A DNA stretch of 64,000 bases from Cohnella sp. SGD-V74 (GCF_003001675.1 NZ_PVYW01000003.1:1-64000), one strand, 5' to 3'. Positions 35,208 through 44,523 are shown, counted from the stretch's first letter. The notes: generated by a model from the letters alone, not told the origin. Program-made: numbers and translations.

Positions 35208-36165
35208 GCGACAAGTAGCGGCCCCCGGAGATGCCGGTTTCCTCGAAGCGATCGCCTGACGAGCGCAGAACCGTGAGATTTTCTCCCTCGGCGCCCAGCC
35301 ACTGCACGCCCAGTACGATGCCGTCGTCGGCGCCGCGGGCGGCGAACAGGAACCGGAACATATCCGGCGAAATCTCGCCCCCGTCGTCGACTCTCCAGGT
35401 CGAATTCTCGTTGTATGCGGCCGGATAGTCCATCCATACGAGCCGTTCGCCGTCCTCCCATACGAGACTTGCCAGCATATCCTCGCCTTGACGTTGGAAC
35501 TCAATGACGTAGATTCGCCGGCCGTCCTGAGCGTGGGCGAGCAGCCAGCCGTGCTCGATCGCGCGCCCTTTCGCCTCGGCGATCTTCTGCGCGACATCGT
35601 CCGGCATCTCGTGATCGGCGGATGGCTTAAGCGGGATAAGCGCCTGAACGTCGAACTGCTCTTCGGTCACGAGGTAGTAGCTCTCGTTGGGCGTCGCCTC
35701 CCCCTCTTCGATCGCGTAAATATCCCCTTCCATATTGTCGAAGTTATACGCCGCCTGTCTTCCGTTGTCCTGCTCCGAACGGGCTTGATGCTTCTCGTAG
35801 CGGATGCGCAGCACCTGACGGCCGCCTTCCCCGATCGCCAGACGATAGTCGCCCAGCGTCCCTTCCTTCACCGCGTCCGGCTCCTCCATCCCGTCTGTCA
35901 ACGCCATCAGCCGCGTCCCCTCCTCGTCTGCGAATGCGAACAGCGGCGACAACGACTCCGTATTCAGCACGGCTTCGGGCGACTCGCCAGCCTCGGACGC
36001 GATCGGCGATTCGGAAGGAGATTCCGATGCCGAGCTTGTTGCCGTGCCGGTTGGCGAAGCCGTCGGTGATTCCGCGATCGGCGTTGCCTCGGGTGTATTC
36101 CCCGCTCCGCTGCACCCTGCGACGATCAATGCCAACAGGACAATCATTCCCTTTTTCATTCGCAT
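35200..36165 (-). CDS. Lipoprotein of unknown function with Ser/Thr/Pro linker
   Basis: 321 residues. A lipobox LIVAGC (Cys about 18) is followed by an about 45-residue spacer rich in S, T, P, E and A, then a globular domain (about 70-321) with LFAFADEEGTRLMALTDG, NMEGDIYAIEEGEATPNESY and MFRFLFAARGADDGIVLGV. I recognise no family. The layout suggests a membrane-anchored, surface-exposed protein displayed through the spacer. Convergent with the GIY-YIG gene and divergent from the ABC-F gene. Confidence 0.7.
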   Translation of the reverse strand: MRMKKGMIVLLALIVAGCSGAGNTPEATPIAESPTASPTGTATSSASESPSESPIASEAGESPEAVLNTESLSPLFAFADEEGTRLMALTDGMEEPDAVKEGTLGDYRLAIGEGGRQVLRIRYEKHQARSEQDNGRQAAYNFDNMEGDIYAIEEGEATPNESYYLVTEEQFDVQALIPLKPSADHEMPDDVAQKIAEAKGRAIEHGWLLAHAQDGRRIYVIEFQRQGEDMLASLVWEDGERLVWMDYPAAYNENSTWRVDDGGEISPDMFRFLFAARGADDGIVLGVQWLGAEGENLTVLRSSGDRFEETGISGGRYLSPI

Positions 36166-36289
36166 ATCCAGCGCCCCCTGAGTTATCTGTTTCTTTCATT
36201 ATAACCATCAAGCGATCGAGAAGTAACTTAATTAGCGGGCTGCAGCCCGGGTGGTTCGCTAGACTTTTTCGACAAAGCCGTCGAAGCCG

Positions 36290-36319
36290 TTGAGTTTTTC
36301 GCCGTTCACCGCTTATAAT
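36290..36319 (+). promoter_or_regulatory. Promoter of the ABC-F gene
   Basis: TTGAGT (36290-36295), 18-base spacer, TATAAT (36314-36319). A perfect palindrome CGGGCTGCAGCCCG lies upstream at 36236-36249 and may end the divergent transcript region. Confidence 0.6.
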
Positions 36320-36358
36320 GGAACTTAGTGTGTCAATAAAGGAAAAGGTGTCTGATTC

Positions 36359-37915
36359 ATGAGCATATTAACTGTAACCAACCTATCGCATGGCTTCGGC
36401 GACCGGGCCATCTTCAACGACGTCAGCTTCCGCCTGCTCAAGGGCGAGCATGTCGGCCTCGTCGGCGCGAACGGCGAAGGCAAATCTACCTTTATGAACA
36501 TCATCACGGGCAGCCTCGAGCCGGACGCCGGCAAAGTCGAATGGGCCAAAAAAGTCCGCGTCGGCTACCTCGACCAGCATTCTGCGTTGGAGAAAGGGAT
36601 GACGATCCGCGACGCGTTGCGCGGCGCATTCCGCTATCTGGTCGATCTCGAAGTTGAAATGAACGACATGTACGAGAAAATGGGCTCCGTAGAGCCGGAC
36701 GAACTGGAGCGGCTGCTGGAGGAAGTCGGCACGATTCAGGACATTTTGACGAATAACGACTTTTATCTGATCGACGCCAAGGTGGAGGAGATCGCACGCG
36801 GTCTCGGACTGGGCGACATCGGCCTCGACCGCGACGTGCACGACCTGAGCGGCGGACAGCGTACGAAGGTGCTGCTCGCCAAGCTGCTTCTGGAGAAGCC
36901 GGACATTCTGCTCCTCGACGAGCCGACCAACTATCTCGACGAGCAGCATATCACTTGGCTTACTCGTTTCCTGCAAAGTTACGAGAACGCCTTTATTCTC
37001 GTCTCTCACGACATTCCGTTCCTGAACAGCGTCATTAACCTGGTGTACCACATGGGCAACCAGGAGCTCAATCGATACGTTGGCGACTACGACAACTTCG
37101 TTCAGCTTCACGAGGCGAAGAAGCAGCAGTTGGAATCGGCCTACAAGCGCCAACAACAGGAGATCGAAGATCTGAAGGACTTCGTCGCCCGCAACAAGGC
37201 GCGCGTCTCGACGCGCAACATGGCGATGTCCCGCCAGAAGAAGCTCGACAATATGGACATTATCGAGCTGGCGCGCGAGAAGCCGAAGCCGGAGTTCAAC
37301 TTCAAGGAAGCCCGCACGTCCGGGCGTATGATCTTCGAAGCGAAAAACCTCGTCATCGGCTACGACGAGCCGCTCTGCCGTCCGATCGACCTGCTGATGG
37401 AGCGCGGTCAGAAGGTCGCCCTCGTCGGCGCCAACGGCATCGGCAAGACGACGCTGCTGCGCAGTCTGCTCGGCGAAATCCCTTCCCTGTCCGGCGAAGC
37501 CAAGCAAGGCGACAATCTGTTCGTCGGCTACTTCGAACAGGAGGTCAAGGAAACCGCCGACGAGACGTGCATCGAGGCGGTATGGAAGAACTTCCCGGCG
37601 ATGACCCAGTTCGAAGTTCGCGCGGCGCTCGCCAAGTGCGGCCTGACGACCAAGCATATCGAGAGCAAGGTCACCGTGCTGAGCGGCGGAGAGAAAGCAA
37701 AGGTCCGCCTGTGCAACCTGATCAACAAGCAGACGAACTTGCTCGTGCTCGACGAACCGACCAACCACCTCGACGTCGACGCCAAGGACGAACTGAAGCG
37801 CGCGCTTAAGGCGTACAAGGGCAGCATCCTGCTCATCAGCCACGAACCGGAATTTTATCGCGAAGTCGCGACCGACGTCTGGAACTGCGAGACCTGGACG
37901 ACCAAAGTGTTCTAA
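36359..37915 (+). CDS. ABC-F family ATPase (YkpA/YbiT type)
   Basis: 518 residues, two ABC domains, no membrane segments. Walker A GANGEGKST (about 38) and GANGIGKTT (about 360); signatures LSGGQRTKVLLAKLL and LSGGEKAKVRLCNL; Walker B LLLDEPTNYLD and LVLDEPTNHLD. The linker contains the interdomain helical pair around residues 240-330 (EAKKQQLESAYKRQQQEIED). ABC-F proteins bind the ribosomal E site and rescue or tune translation; the YbiT/YkpA subgroup is not primarily an antibiotic-resistance group. AAGGAAAAGG precedes the ATG. Monocistronic, ending at a strong terminator. Confidence 0.92.
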   Translation: MSILTVTNLSHGFGDRAIFNDVSFRLLKGEHVGLVGANGEGKSTFMNIITGSLEPDAGKVEWAKKVRVGYLDQHSALEKGMTIRDALRGAFRYLVDLEVEMNDMYEKMGSVEPDELERLLEEVGTIQDILTNNDFYLIDAKVEEIARGLGLGDIGLDRDVHDLSGGQRTKVLLAKLLLEKPDILLLDEPTNYLDEQHITWLTRFLQSYENAFILVSHDIPFLNSVINLVYHMGNQELNRYVGDYDNFVQLHEAKKQQLESAYKRQQQEIEDLKDFVARNKARVSTRNMAMSRQKKLDNMDIIELAREKPKPEFNFKEARTSGRMIFEAKNLVIGYDEPLCRPIDLLMERGQKVALVGANGIGKTTLLRSLLGEIPSLSGEAKQGDNLFVGYFEQEVKETADETCIEAVWKNFPAMTQFEVRAALAKCGLTTKHIESKVTVLSGGEKAKVRLCNLINKQTNLLVLDEPTNHLDVDAKDELKRALKAYKGSILLISHEPEFYREVATDVWNCETWTTKVF

Positions 37916-37921
37916 ATAGAC

Positions 37922-37974
37922 AAAAAACCGATACGCCCGGGGGTTATCATCCTCCCGGCGTATCGGTTTTTTTC
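37922..37974 (+). terminator. Terminator after the ABC-F gene
   Basis: AAAAACCGATACGCC pairs with GGCGTATCGGTTTTT, followed by TTTC. Long perfect stem. Confidence 0.9.
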
Positions 37975-38039
37975 TGCTGTTGACCCATTCTCTTACATGG
38001 TCAATTGCCACTAGTGTTCTGGCGGCGCTGAAACGTCGG

Positions 38040-38117
38040 GCGTTGCTCTAAACTTTCGAGTATCGTCTCCCAAATTGTGCCCAAACGGCGAGCGTTGTTC
38101 TAAACTTTCGAGTATCG
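38040..38117 (-). repeat. 52-bp-period repeat family, locus C
   Basis: The 37975-38190 gap has no gene. On the minus strand CGATACTCGAAAGTTTAGA recurs with AACAACGC or GCAACGC after it, exactly 52 bases apart (plus-strand starts 38040 and 38092). The core matches locus B in the opposite orientation, and the connecting GGGCACAATTTGGGAGACG matches locus A. Confidence 0.8.
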
Positions 38118-38190
38118 GCACTCCGACAAGCCCGCTGCAATGACAGCAAGTCGATTAAACAGCCGAAGGTTTTATCGCGTTCTCTTCCCC

Positions 38191-38334
38191 TCAGCGCCCT
38201 TCCCGCGAACGAATGGCGTCCCGGATTTCCTCCAAAGTCTGCTGCATCTTGTTCATTCTTTGCAGCCCGGAATACTGGTTGCCGATGATGCCCGCCAGGC
38301 CGATGATAAGCACGATTGCGATAAACAGCGTCAC
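38191..38334 (-). CDS. 47-residue single-pass membrane protein
   Basis: GTG at 38334 opens 47 codons to TGA at 38191. It has one hydrophobic helix (TLFIAIVLIIGLAGIIGN) and an amphipathic charged tail (LQRMNKMQQTLEEIRDAIRS). A GGGGGG-type purine-rich site (GAGAGGGGGGAGC) lies just upstream, and the gene starts 22 bases after the acetyltransferase stop, so it is translated as the second gene of that unit. The form resembles small phage-shock or toxin-like membrane peptides, but no function is proposed. Confidence 0.6.
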   Translation of the reverse strand: MTLFIAIVLIIGLAGIIGNQYSGLQRMNKMQQTLEEIRDAIRSREGR

Positions 38335-38356
38335 CGCGCTCCCCCCTCTCCTTTAG

Positions 38357-38866
38357 TTACTGCGGAGGCACTTTCAGCCCCATGTAGACGAGATCGCGGT
38401 CGATGCCGTCCAGCGTCGCCACGCCGGGCAGCAGCCCCCATTGCTCGAAGCCAAACTTCCGCAGCAGCGCCAAGCTCGCCTCGTTGTGGCCGAACACGAG
38501 CGCAATAACGTTGCGGATGCCCAGACGCGGACACTCCTCGATCGCTTTCCGGAAAAAGAGGCTGCCGATTCCCCGGGAGCGGTAAGCCGGATCGATATAG
38601 ACGCTGATCTCGGCGGTCGCATCGTACGCGGCGCGGCTGTGGAACCTGGAGAAGCTGAGCCACGCGATGATCGCCTCCCCGTCCTTCATAACCCAGATCG
38701 GCCGATGATCCGCCGAATGCTCTTCGAACCATTGCATTCGATCTTCCGCCGTGACCGGTTCCAGATCGGCTGTCACACTGCGGCTGGCGATTGTGGTGTT
38801 ATAGATGTCGACGATTCGTTCAAGATCTTCTTTCACGGCGTGTACGATTTCATACGATTGCTGCAC
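38357..38866 (-). CDS. Phosphinothricin-type GNAT acetyltransferase
   Basis: 169 residues, PAT/Bar subgroup. [20 protein letters not shown] is a PAT landmark, then [27 protein letters not shown] (acetyl-CoA loop R-S-R-G-I-G) and [20 protein letters not shown]. Such enzymes acetylate methionine sulfoximine or phosphinothricin-like compounds; the in vivo substrate is unknown. The frame opens at TTG 38881, but GGAGG 8 bases before GTG 38866 is the better start. Confidence 0.87.
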   Translation of the reverse strand: MQQSYEIVHAVKEDLERIVDIYNTTIASRSVTADLEPVTAEDRMQWFEEHSADHRPIWVMKDGEAIIAWLSFSRFHSRAAYDATAEISVYIDPAYRSRGIGSLFFRKAIEECPRLGIRNVIALVFGHNEASLALLRKFGFEQWGLLPGVATLDGIDRDLVYMGLKVPPQ

Positions 38867-39021
38867 GGGAACGGCCTCCAAGCTATGGATCTGATTGCGA
38901 AACGTTGTTACCTAATTATAACGCGTCCCGACAAGCAGGCCAATACGCCGACCCTGCGCACCGTCCAGCCGCAAGCCCACCGCGAAGGCAGCCGAACGCC
39001 GCGTCCCCCTGTCTCTCTCTT

Positions 39022-39553
39022 CTATCGCAGCGATTCCCCTAACTCCTGTAAGCTTTTCGTAAAATCTTGTCCAAACCATTCCATGCTCAGTTTGGCGATC
39101 GTGCCGTCCGCTTTCGCCGCTCTGACCGCTTCGTCCAGCTTTGCCGCGAGCTCGTCTTCTTCTTTGCGGAGCACGTAGTGGACTCCGCCCTCGAACAGCG
39201 GTTCTCCGACCAGCTTAAGCGCCTGATTGCCTTCCTCGTCGGTCTCGAACCGAACGGAAAAGTCCGTCTGAAGCGTCGCGTCGACCCGCTTCGTACGAAT
39301 GAGCTCGACCAGATCGTGAGCGGCCCCGTTCCCGTACATGACTTCAATCTTTCGCTCCTGCCGGTTATTTGTAGTCTTCGATGTAATACGCGTTGTTGCT
39401 GGTGGATGAACCGAGATACAGCTTCCTTCCTCGCAGATCGTCGATCGAACGGATCGTATCGTTATCCATCCCGACGGCCACTCTTGTCATAAAATAGCTG
39501 TAGGGTTCCGCGGCAAACAAATACTTGGCTTCGCGCTCGGGGTTGCGGTTCAT
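39022..39553 (-). pseudogene. Amino-acid ABC transporter binding protein, 5'-truncated and frameshifted
   Basis: Two pieces of one type-II periplasmic binding protein. The first (39365-39553) reads MTRVAVGMDNDTIRSIDDL and RGRKLYLGSSTSNNAYYIED, then hits a stop. The other (39022-39339) continues YGNGAAHDLVELIRTKRVDA, LQTDFSVRF and ends at SMEWFGQDF. Removing one A in TACAAATAAC (about 39368) would restore the frame (YIEDYNNRQERKIEVMYGNG). The N-terminal half with the signal peptide is gone: the gene begins where the oxidoreductase fragment ends. Confidence 0.85.
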
Positions 39554-40323
39554 ATGTTAAGTTTCTTGCGCACGGCAATCTCCTCCGGGTAGCCGCCCCA
39601 TGCGACCGGAGCCAGCTCTCCTTCCGGTTTCAACGCCTCCAGCAGCCATCCGCCGCCGTTTCCTCCGACCGTATCGAGCACGACATCGACGGCCTTCTCC
39701 AGAGCGGCGGCCTGTCCCTCGCGGTCGTATGCCGCATACTCGTCCGCTCCAAGCTCCCGCACGAACGCTTCGCTCGCGGATGAAGCTGCCCCGATCACGC
39801 GAGCTCCGGCTTGTTTGGCAAGCTGTACCGCAAAATGGCCCACTCCTCCCGAAGTCCCGTTCACCAACACCGTCTGTCCCGGCCCGACGCTCGCCTGCTC
39901 GAATAACGCGTGCCAGGCCGTAAATGCCGACATCGGAATCGCTGCAGCCGCATCGTCGGCGAGGCTTGAAGGCTTGATCGCGAGCTGCGACGCCGGTACG
40001 GCGACGTATTGGGCTCAACCCCCGCTATTGGCCGTCATTCCGTACACCCTGTCTCCGGGCTTAAACCCCGTCACCTTTCCTCCCGTCCTCGCTACGATAC
40101 CTGAAATGTCCCAGCCGGGAATGTAAGGCAAAGGGAAACTTTCCCCGGCCAGCCCCGACCGAATTTGCCAATCGCCGGGATTAACGCCCGTCGCCAGCAC
40201 TTTGACGAGCACTTCGTCCTCCCCGATCTCCGGCAAGGGAACCTCCTCCAACCGCAATACCTCGATGCCGCCTCTCGCATGATAGCGAATCGCTCTCATC
40301 CGCTCGTTCGCCCGATTCCCCAT
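39550..40323 (-). pseudogene. Zinc-independent quinone oxidoreductase-like MDR gene, nonsense and truncated
   Basis: N-terminal part MRAIRYHARGGIEVLRLEEV, GVNPGDWQIRSG, PGWDISGIVARTG ends at TGA (40015-40017) after TANSGG; the same frame continues AQYVAVPASQLAIKPSSL, FTAWHALFEQASVGPGQTVL and the Rossmann motif NGTSGGVGHFAVQLAKQ. A GGA-to-TGA change would explain the stop. The C-terminus is cut off at 39550, where a binding-protein fragment begins. GGAGG precedes ATG 40323. It stands divergent from a TetR gene that is also broken. Confidence 0.85.
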
Positions 40324-40495
40324 CCCTGTTGCCTCCCCGTCTTTTTTCTCATGATCCTCTCGCAATCTGTTGTCGCCGAGCGGTTCATTGATTACAATCG
40401 TATTTAACAATACAATTCCGATCAATAAACAATGAATTTCACATTTCGTTTAAACGACAAAACCGACCGAATGTCGGAATAAGGAGGCTGCAACG

Positions 40496-41079
40496 TTGCG
40501 TACCCCTATCGAATCGACGGACAGACGCGTTCGAAGATCCAGTCGCATGCTGAAGGAAGCGTTCTTGGAGCTGATGAGGGAAAAAGGGTTTTCCTCCATC
40601 ACCGTACAGGACATCGCGGATAAGGCGGATATGAATCGCGGTACGTTTTACGCGCATTTCCCGGACAAATACGCGCTGCTGGAAAGCTCGATCCGCGACA
40701 AGTTTCTGAAGGCGCTGAACCGCGAACTCCCTCCCGTCGCCGGATGGAACGCGGCACATCTGCGCTGCTCGTCCGATGCGTATTGGAACATTTCAAGAGC
40801 ATGCACGGACGCTGCTATCCGGCGGATACGGTGAATCCGTTATTCGAACATGTCGTTCAGGAGGAATTGCGGGCGCTTCTGGCGCACTGGCTGCGAGAAG
40901 CCCGGGCGGACAGCGCGGAATGGCCGGTATCGACCGACGTGCTCGCTCTGATGACGAGTTGGGGAATCTTCGGGGCCGCGGTGGATTGGTCCAGAAGAAA
41001 CGGCGGGCGGACGGCGGAAGAAATGGCGGAGAAAGTCGTCGAGGCGATTATGGACAGCGGAGGTTTAACGGAAGAATAG
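40496..41079 (+). pseudogene. TetR-family regulator, frameshifted
   Basis: Residues 1-85 in the first frame are a normal TetR DNA-binding domain (AFLELMREKGFSSITVQDIA, MNRGTFYAHFPDKYALLE). The ligand domain continues in another frame from about 40752 (TSALLVRCVLEHFKSMHG, FGAAVDWSRRNGGRTAEEMA). One missing base between about 40740 and 40765 explains the shift. AAGGAGG lies 8 bases before TTG 40496. It is divergent from the broken oxidoreductase, so the regulator and target have decayed together. Confidence 0.85.
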
Positions 41080-41114
41080 AAGGAGCTCCGATCAGTTCGA
41101 CCGGAGCCCCATGT

Positions 41115-41756
41115 TCACAATGCTTCCGCGGAAATCTCCCTTATGGAACGAACCACGCGATCGGCCGCCGACAAATCCTGATTGCCCGAATTTTCGTTGA
41201 CGTATCCGATGCAGGTCATGCCGGCCGCCTTGGCCGCGGCAATGCCGTTGCGGGAATCCTCCAGCACGACGCAGTGCCGGGGGTCAGCTCCGAGCTGGCG
41301 GGCGGCTTCCAGGTAGACGTCCGGCGCCGGCTTGCCTTTGTCCACTTCCTCCCCGCTCACCACGCAGGCAAAATGCGGGGCAATGCCGAATTTGGCCACC
41401 ACTTCCTCAATAAACGATCTGGGCGACGAGGAGGCAATGCCGACCGGAATGCCTCGCCTTTTCAACCCGTCCAGCAGCTCCGCGATCCCGTCGATCGGCG
41501 TGTAGGAACGTTCGCGCAGCGCTTTGATTTTGGCCGCCAGCTGGTACTCGATAATCTCCTCCACCGTCTGGGGAAGGGACCGCTCTTGGCGAAGCGCCGC
41601 CCACATCTCCGGATTCGTCATGCCGACGAACCGTTCCAGCTCCTCCTTCGTAATCTCCGTGCCGAGATAACCCATCGTTTCCATATCGACTTCGAAATGC
41701 AGCGGTTCGCTGTCGATAATGACTCCATCCATGTCAAAAATAAAAGCCTGTATCAT
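41115..41756 (-). CDS. HAD-family phosphatase (beta-phosphoglucomutase-like)
   Basis: 213 residues. Motif I FIFDMDGVIIDSEP (nucleophile Asp 8), motif II IASSSP, motif III with Lys in DKGKPAPDVYLEAA and motif IV VLEDSRNGIAAAKAAG are all intact, with a cap domain between motifs I and II. This is the PGMB/phosphatase-like subgroup acting on sugar phosphates or similar. GGAGG precedes ATG 41756. The frame extends to 41966 only by chance. It is divergent from cdaS. Confidence 0.88.
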   Translation of the reverse strand: MIQAFIFDMDGVIIDSEPLHFEVDMETMGYLGTEITKEELERFVGMTNPEMWAALRQERSLPQTVEEIIEYQLAAKIKALRERSYTPIDGIAELLDGLKRRGIPVGIASSSPRSFIEEVVAKFGIAPHFACVVSGEEVDKGKPAPDVYLEAARQLGADPRHCVVLEDSRNGIAAAKAAGMTCIGYVNENSGNQDLSAADRVVRSIREISAEAL

Positions 41757-41855
41757 TCGAATTGTTCCTCCATTGAGATTGTATTGGCAGCTTGCATACA
41801 TAGGCGTGCGAATCTGCATGCTAATCGGGAGTATGTTCGAGGAGCCGTGAACCGC

Positions 41856-42473
41856 ATGACGACCGCTTCCCAAAACTGCGATTTCTCGCCCATGAAGAAG
41901 ATGATCGCGGCCGACATTCGGCAAATGATCTCCAAGCTCGAAGTTCTCGCCTCGACGCTGGATCATGAAGGGAACTGCTTGCTGGGCGAACTGGAGCAGA
42001 TCAAGAAGAACTTCCTTCAGATCGAGTCCAATGCGGCGACGTTTTATTTGAACTGCTATCTCTCCCCGTTCATCGAACGGTATACGGACTTATCGCTTAC
42101 GATTCAGAGCTTGTCCGACAGACGCCACGGCGCGTTGATCGTCGTCGAGCGCAGCGATCCGCTGGAGCCGCTCCTGCAACCCGGCATTCCGGTCGGAGCG
42201 CCGATCAGCCACACGCTGCTCGAATCGATCTTCTATCCCGGCAGCCCGCTGCACGACGGAGCGGTGCTCATTCGCGCCGATCGGATCGTTTCCGCCAAGC
42301 ACGTACTTCCGCTCGCCTCTGCCCAGAACGACGAGCGAATAACCGGCACGCGCCATCGCGCGGCGGTCGGATTGTCCGAGCGATGCGACGCCATCGTCCT
42401 CGTCGTGTCCGAAGAGACCGGCAAAGCCTCCTTCGCCAGCGAAGGTCAGCTGTACCCCGTCATTACGCCGTAG
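41856..42473 (+). CDS. cdaS: CdaS-type diadenylate cyclase
   Basis: 205 residues, the size of B. subtilis CdaS (about 207), the sporulation-linked c-di-AMP synthase. An N-terminal helical autoinhibitory region (about 10-75, ADIRQMISKLEVLASTLDHE) precedes the DAC domain with SPLHDGAVLI (DGA motif, about 133) and TGTRHRAAVG (RHR motif, about 168), both catalytic motifs intact. It converts two ATP to c-di-AMP in the forespore in the model species. Start is ATG 41856 or GTG 41847 behind GAGGAG. It supports an endospore-forming host. Confidence 0.85.
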   Translation: MTTASQNCDFSPMKKMIAADIRQMISKLEVLASTLDHEGNCLLGELEQIKKNFLQIESNAATFYLNCYLSPFIERYTDLSLTIQSLSDRRHGALIVVERSDPLEPLLQPGIPVGAPISHTLLESIFYPGSPLHDGAVLIRADRIVSAKHVLPLASAQNDERITGTRHRAAVGLSERCDAIVLVVSEETGKASFASEGQLYPVITP

Positions 42474-42591
42474 ACGACGAGTAACCGGGCAATCGAAAGA
42501 TCATACTAGATGCATTGCCTACTTAATCGACCGGATTATCCTTCATTTAAATGTCGAGATGTCTTACGGCCGCTTCATTCAGGAGGACTGC

Positions 42592-43824
42592 ATGGAAAAG
42601 CGCAAAAAAAGAGATATTCTCTCCATCGCCACGGTCCCGCTCACGATGACTTTGGCCAATTCGATGCTCATTCCCGTCCTTCCCGCCATGCAGAAGGCGC
42701 TTCGCATCACTTCTCTGCAGGCGAGCTGGATCATTACCGCCTATGCGGCGGTGGCGATCTTGTTTATCCCGTTAGCGGGATACTTGTCCGACCGTTACGG
42801 CCGCAAAGCGGTCATTCTTCCGTCGCTGCTGCTCGTATGCGCGGCGGGAGCGGCGGCTGGCATCGTCGCAGCATGCGGCCTTCGCAACGCTTATGGGCTC
42901 ATTCTCGGGGCGAGATTGCTGCAGGGTCTCGGCTCGGCGGGCTGCTTCCCGGTCGTGCTGCCGCTTGTCGGCGATCTGTTCAAGAGCGACGAAGACGTCA
43001 GTCAGGGACTCGGTCTGATCGAGACGGCGAACACCTTCGGCAAAGTCGTCAGCCCGATTCTCGGCTCGGCGCTGGCGATCTGGACGTGGTATGCTCCGTT
43101 CTTCGCCATCCCGGCCTTCGGCGCGCTCTCCTTCCTGCTCGTGCTGCTGTTCGTGAAGCCTCCCAAGCGTTCCGCGGAAGGCGGCTCGACCGCGCGGGTC
43201 GGATTGGGGGCCTTCATTCGCTCGGTGCTTGCTCTGATCAAGGCGGAAGGCAAGTGGCTTTACAGCATTTTCGCCATCGGCGGAATTGCCATGTTCGCAA
43301 TCTTCGGCAACTTGTTTTATTTGTCCGAGACGCTGGAGGATCGCGGCATGAAATCCATATACAAAGGCTTGATGCTGGCGATTCCTCTCGGCGGCCTCTG
43401 CCTCGTTGCTTATCTGAGCGGCAAATGGATCGGGCAAAATAAAACCCGCATGAAGTGGACCAGCCTGGCTGGATTCGCGATCGCGACGGCGGCGCTGCTC
43501 GCCCTGGGGCTGATGAAGCGAGACGGCACTTGGTGGATTACGTCGATGCTGACGCTGATCTGTTCCGGCATCGGCGCCGCGCTGCCCAGCTTGGACGCGC
43601 TTATTACCGAAGGCATTGACAAAGATCAGCGCGGCACCGTAACGTCGCTGTACAGCAGCATGCGTTTTATCGGCGTCGCCGCCGGGCCTCCGGCGAGCGC
43701 TCTGCTCATGGACGTATCGAAAGGCGCGCTGTTCCTCGTCGCGGCGACGGCCGCCCTGCTCGCGACGCTGCTTAACTTGTTCGCGATCCGGCCCGAACGA
43801 GAACGGCAAGACGCTCGCTCATAG
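42592..43824 (+). CDS. MFS drug-resistance-type transporter
   Basis: 410 residues with 12 hydrophobic segments. VPLTMTLANSMLIPVLPAMQ starts TM1; GYLSDRYGRKAVILPSLLLV is the loop 2-3 motif; ARLLQGLGSAGCFPVVLPLV fits TM4-5 of DHA efflux pumps. The substrate is unknown; TetA/Bmr-like multidrug efflux is the likely class. AGGAGG lies 6 bases before ATG 42592. Its 3' end overlaps the convergent hydrolase gene by 6 bases. Confidence 0.87.
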   Translation: MEKRKKRDILSIATVPLTMTLANSMLIPVLPAMQKALRITSLQASWIITAYAAVAILFIPLAGYLSDRYGRKAVILPSLLLVCAAGAAAGIVAACGLRNAYGLILGARLLQGLGSAGCFPVVLPLVGDLFKSDEDVSQGLGLIETANTFGKVVSPILGSALAIWTWYAPFFAIPAFGALSFLLVLLFVKPPKRSAEGGSTARVGLGAFIRSVLALIKAEGKWLYSIFAIGGIAMFAIFGNLFYLSETLEDRGMKSIYKGLMLAIPLGGLCLVAYLSGKWIGQNKTRMKWTSLAGFAIATAALLALGLMKRDGTWWITSMLTLICSGIGAALPSLDALITEGIDKDQRGTVTSLYSSMRFIGVAAGPPASALLMDVSKGALFLVAATAALLATLLNLFAIRPERERQDARS

Positions 43825-44523
43825 GATGAAGTCGCCGATCGTTCGATAGAGAAGCTCCTTCTCCGTATTCCGGAGATCGTGACCGGATCTTTCGAACTTG
43901 GCAAAAGAGACGTCGACGCACAACCGTTCGTACCGCCGGCAGTCTTCGTCGCTGAGCAAGCTGCCGGGCAGCTTGCCGCGCAGTACCATCAATTTCTTGT
44001 TGATGCCTTTGGACAGCCGGAGCTGCGTCGATTCCCGTTCGATTCCTCTGACCGCTTCGGGTCGAATGTTCCGTTGCCTGGAGAACTGGACCAGGTACCG
44101 GAGCAAGTAATCTTCCGCCCACCCTTCCGGCAGAGCCTTATGCTCCGCCGGATATTCCTGCAGAATGACCGACATGACGGCCAACGATTGCTTCTGGACA
44201 TAGCCGAGCGCGTATGCGACTCCCCGGGAATTGGCGTATAGATGGAATCGGTTAAGCTGCGCCGCCTCCACGACGGACGCGATATCCGAGACATGGTGCT
44301 CCAGGTCGTACCCGCGCTCCGGCGTTCCGCTCTGTCCCCGGCCCCGGAACGACAGCGCGACGCACTTGCGGGGAGACAAATACTCCATCAGTTCGACGTA
44401 CTCCTCGGCCGTCTCGGACAAGCCCGGGCAGATGAGCAGAGGAACGGACGTATCTTGTTCATTCGAGACGAGATAGTGGATTTCCACCTTGCCGTTGTTC
44501 GCGCGATACGATCTTACGTCCAT
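43819..44523 (-). CDS. Alpha/beta-hydrolase fold protein
   Basis: 234 residues. LLICPGLSETAEEYVELMEY contains the oxyanion region, CVALSFRGRGQSGTPERGYD is the usual strand 4-5 segment, the nucleophile elbow is YANSRGVAYAL (Ser about 98; the first Gly of GxSxG is Ala), and the catalytic His is in FERSGHDLR. The substrate is not identifiable. It lies 25 bases downstream of the SDR gene on the same strand, probably co-transcribed. Confidence 0.83.
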   Translation of the reverse strand: MDVRSYRANNGKVEIHYLVSNEQDTSVPLLICPGLSETAEEYVELMEYLSPRKCVALSFRGRGQSGTPERGYDLEHHVSDIASVVEAAQLNRFHLYANSRGVAYALGYVQKQSLAVMSVILQEYPAEHKALPEGWAEDYLLRYLVQFSRQRNIRPEAVRGIERESTQLRLSKGINKKLMVLRGKLPGSLLSDEDCRRYERLCVDVSFAKFERSGHDLRNTEKELLYRTIGDFIL

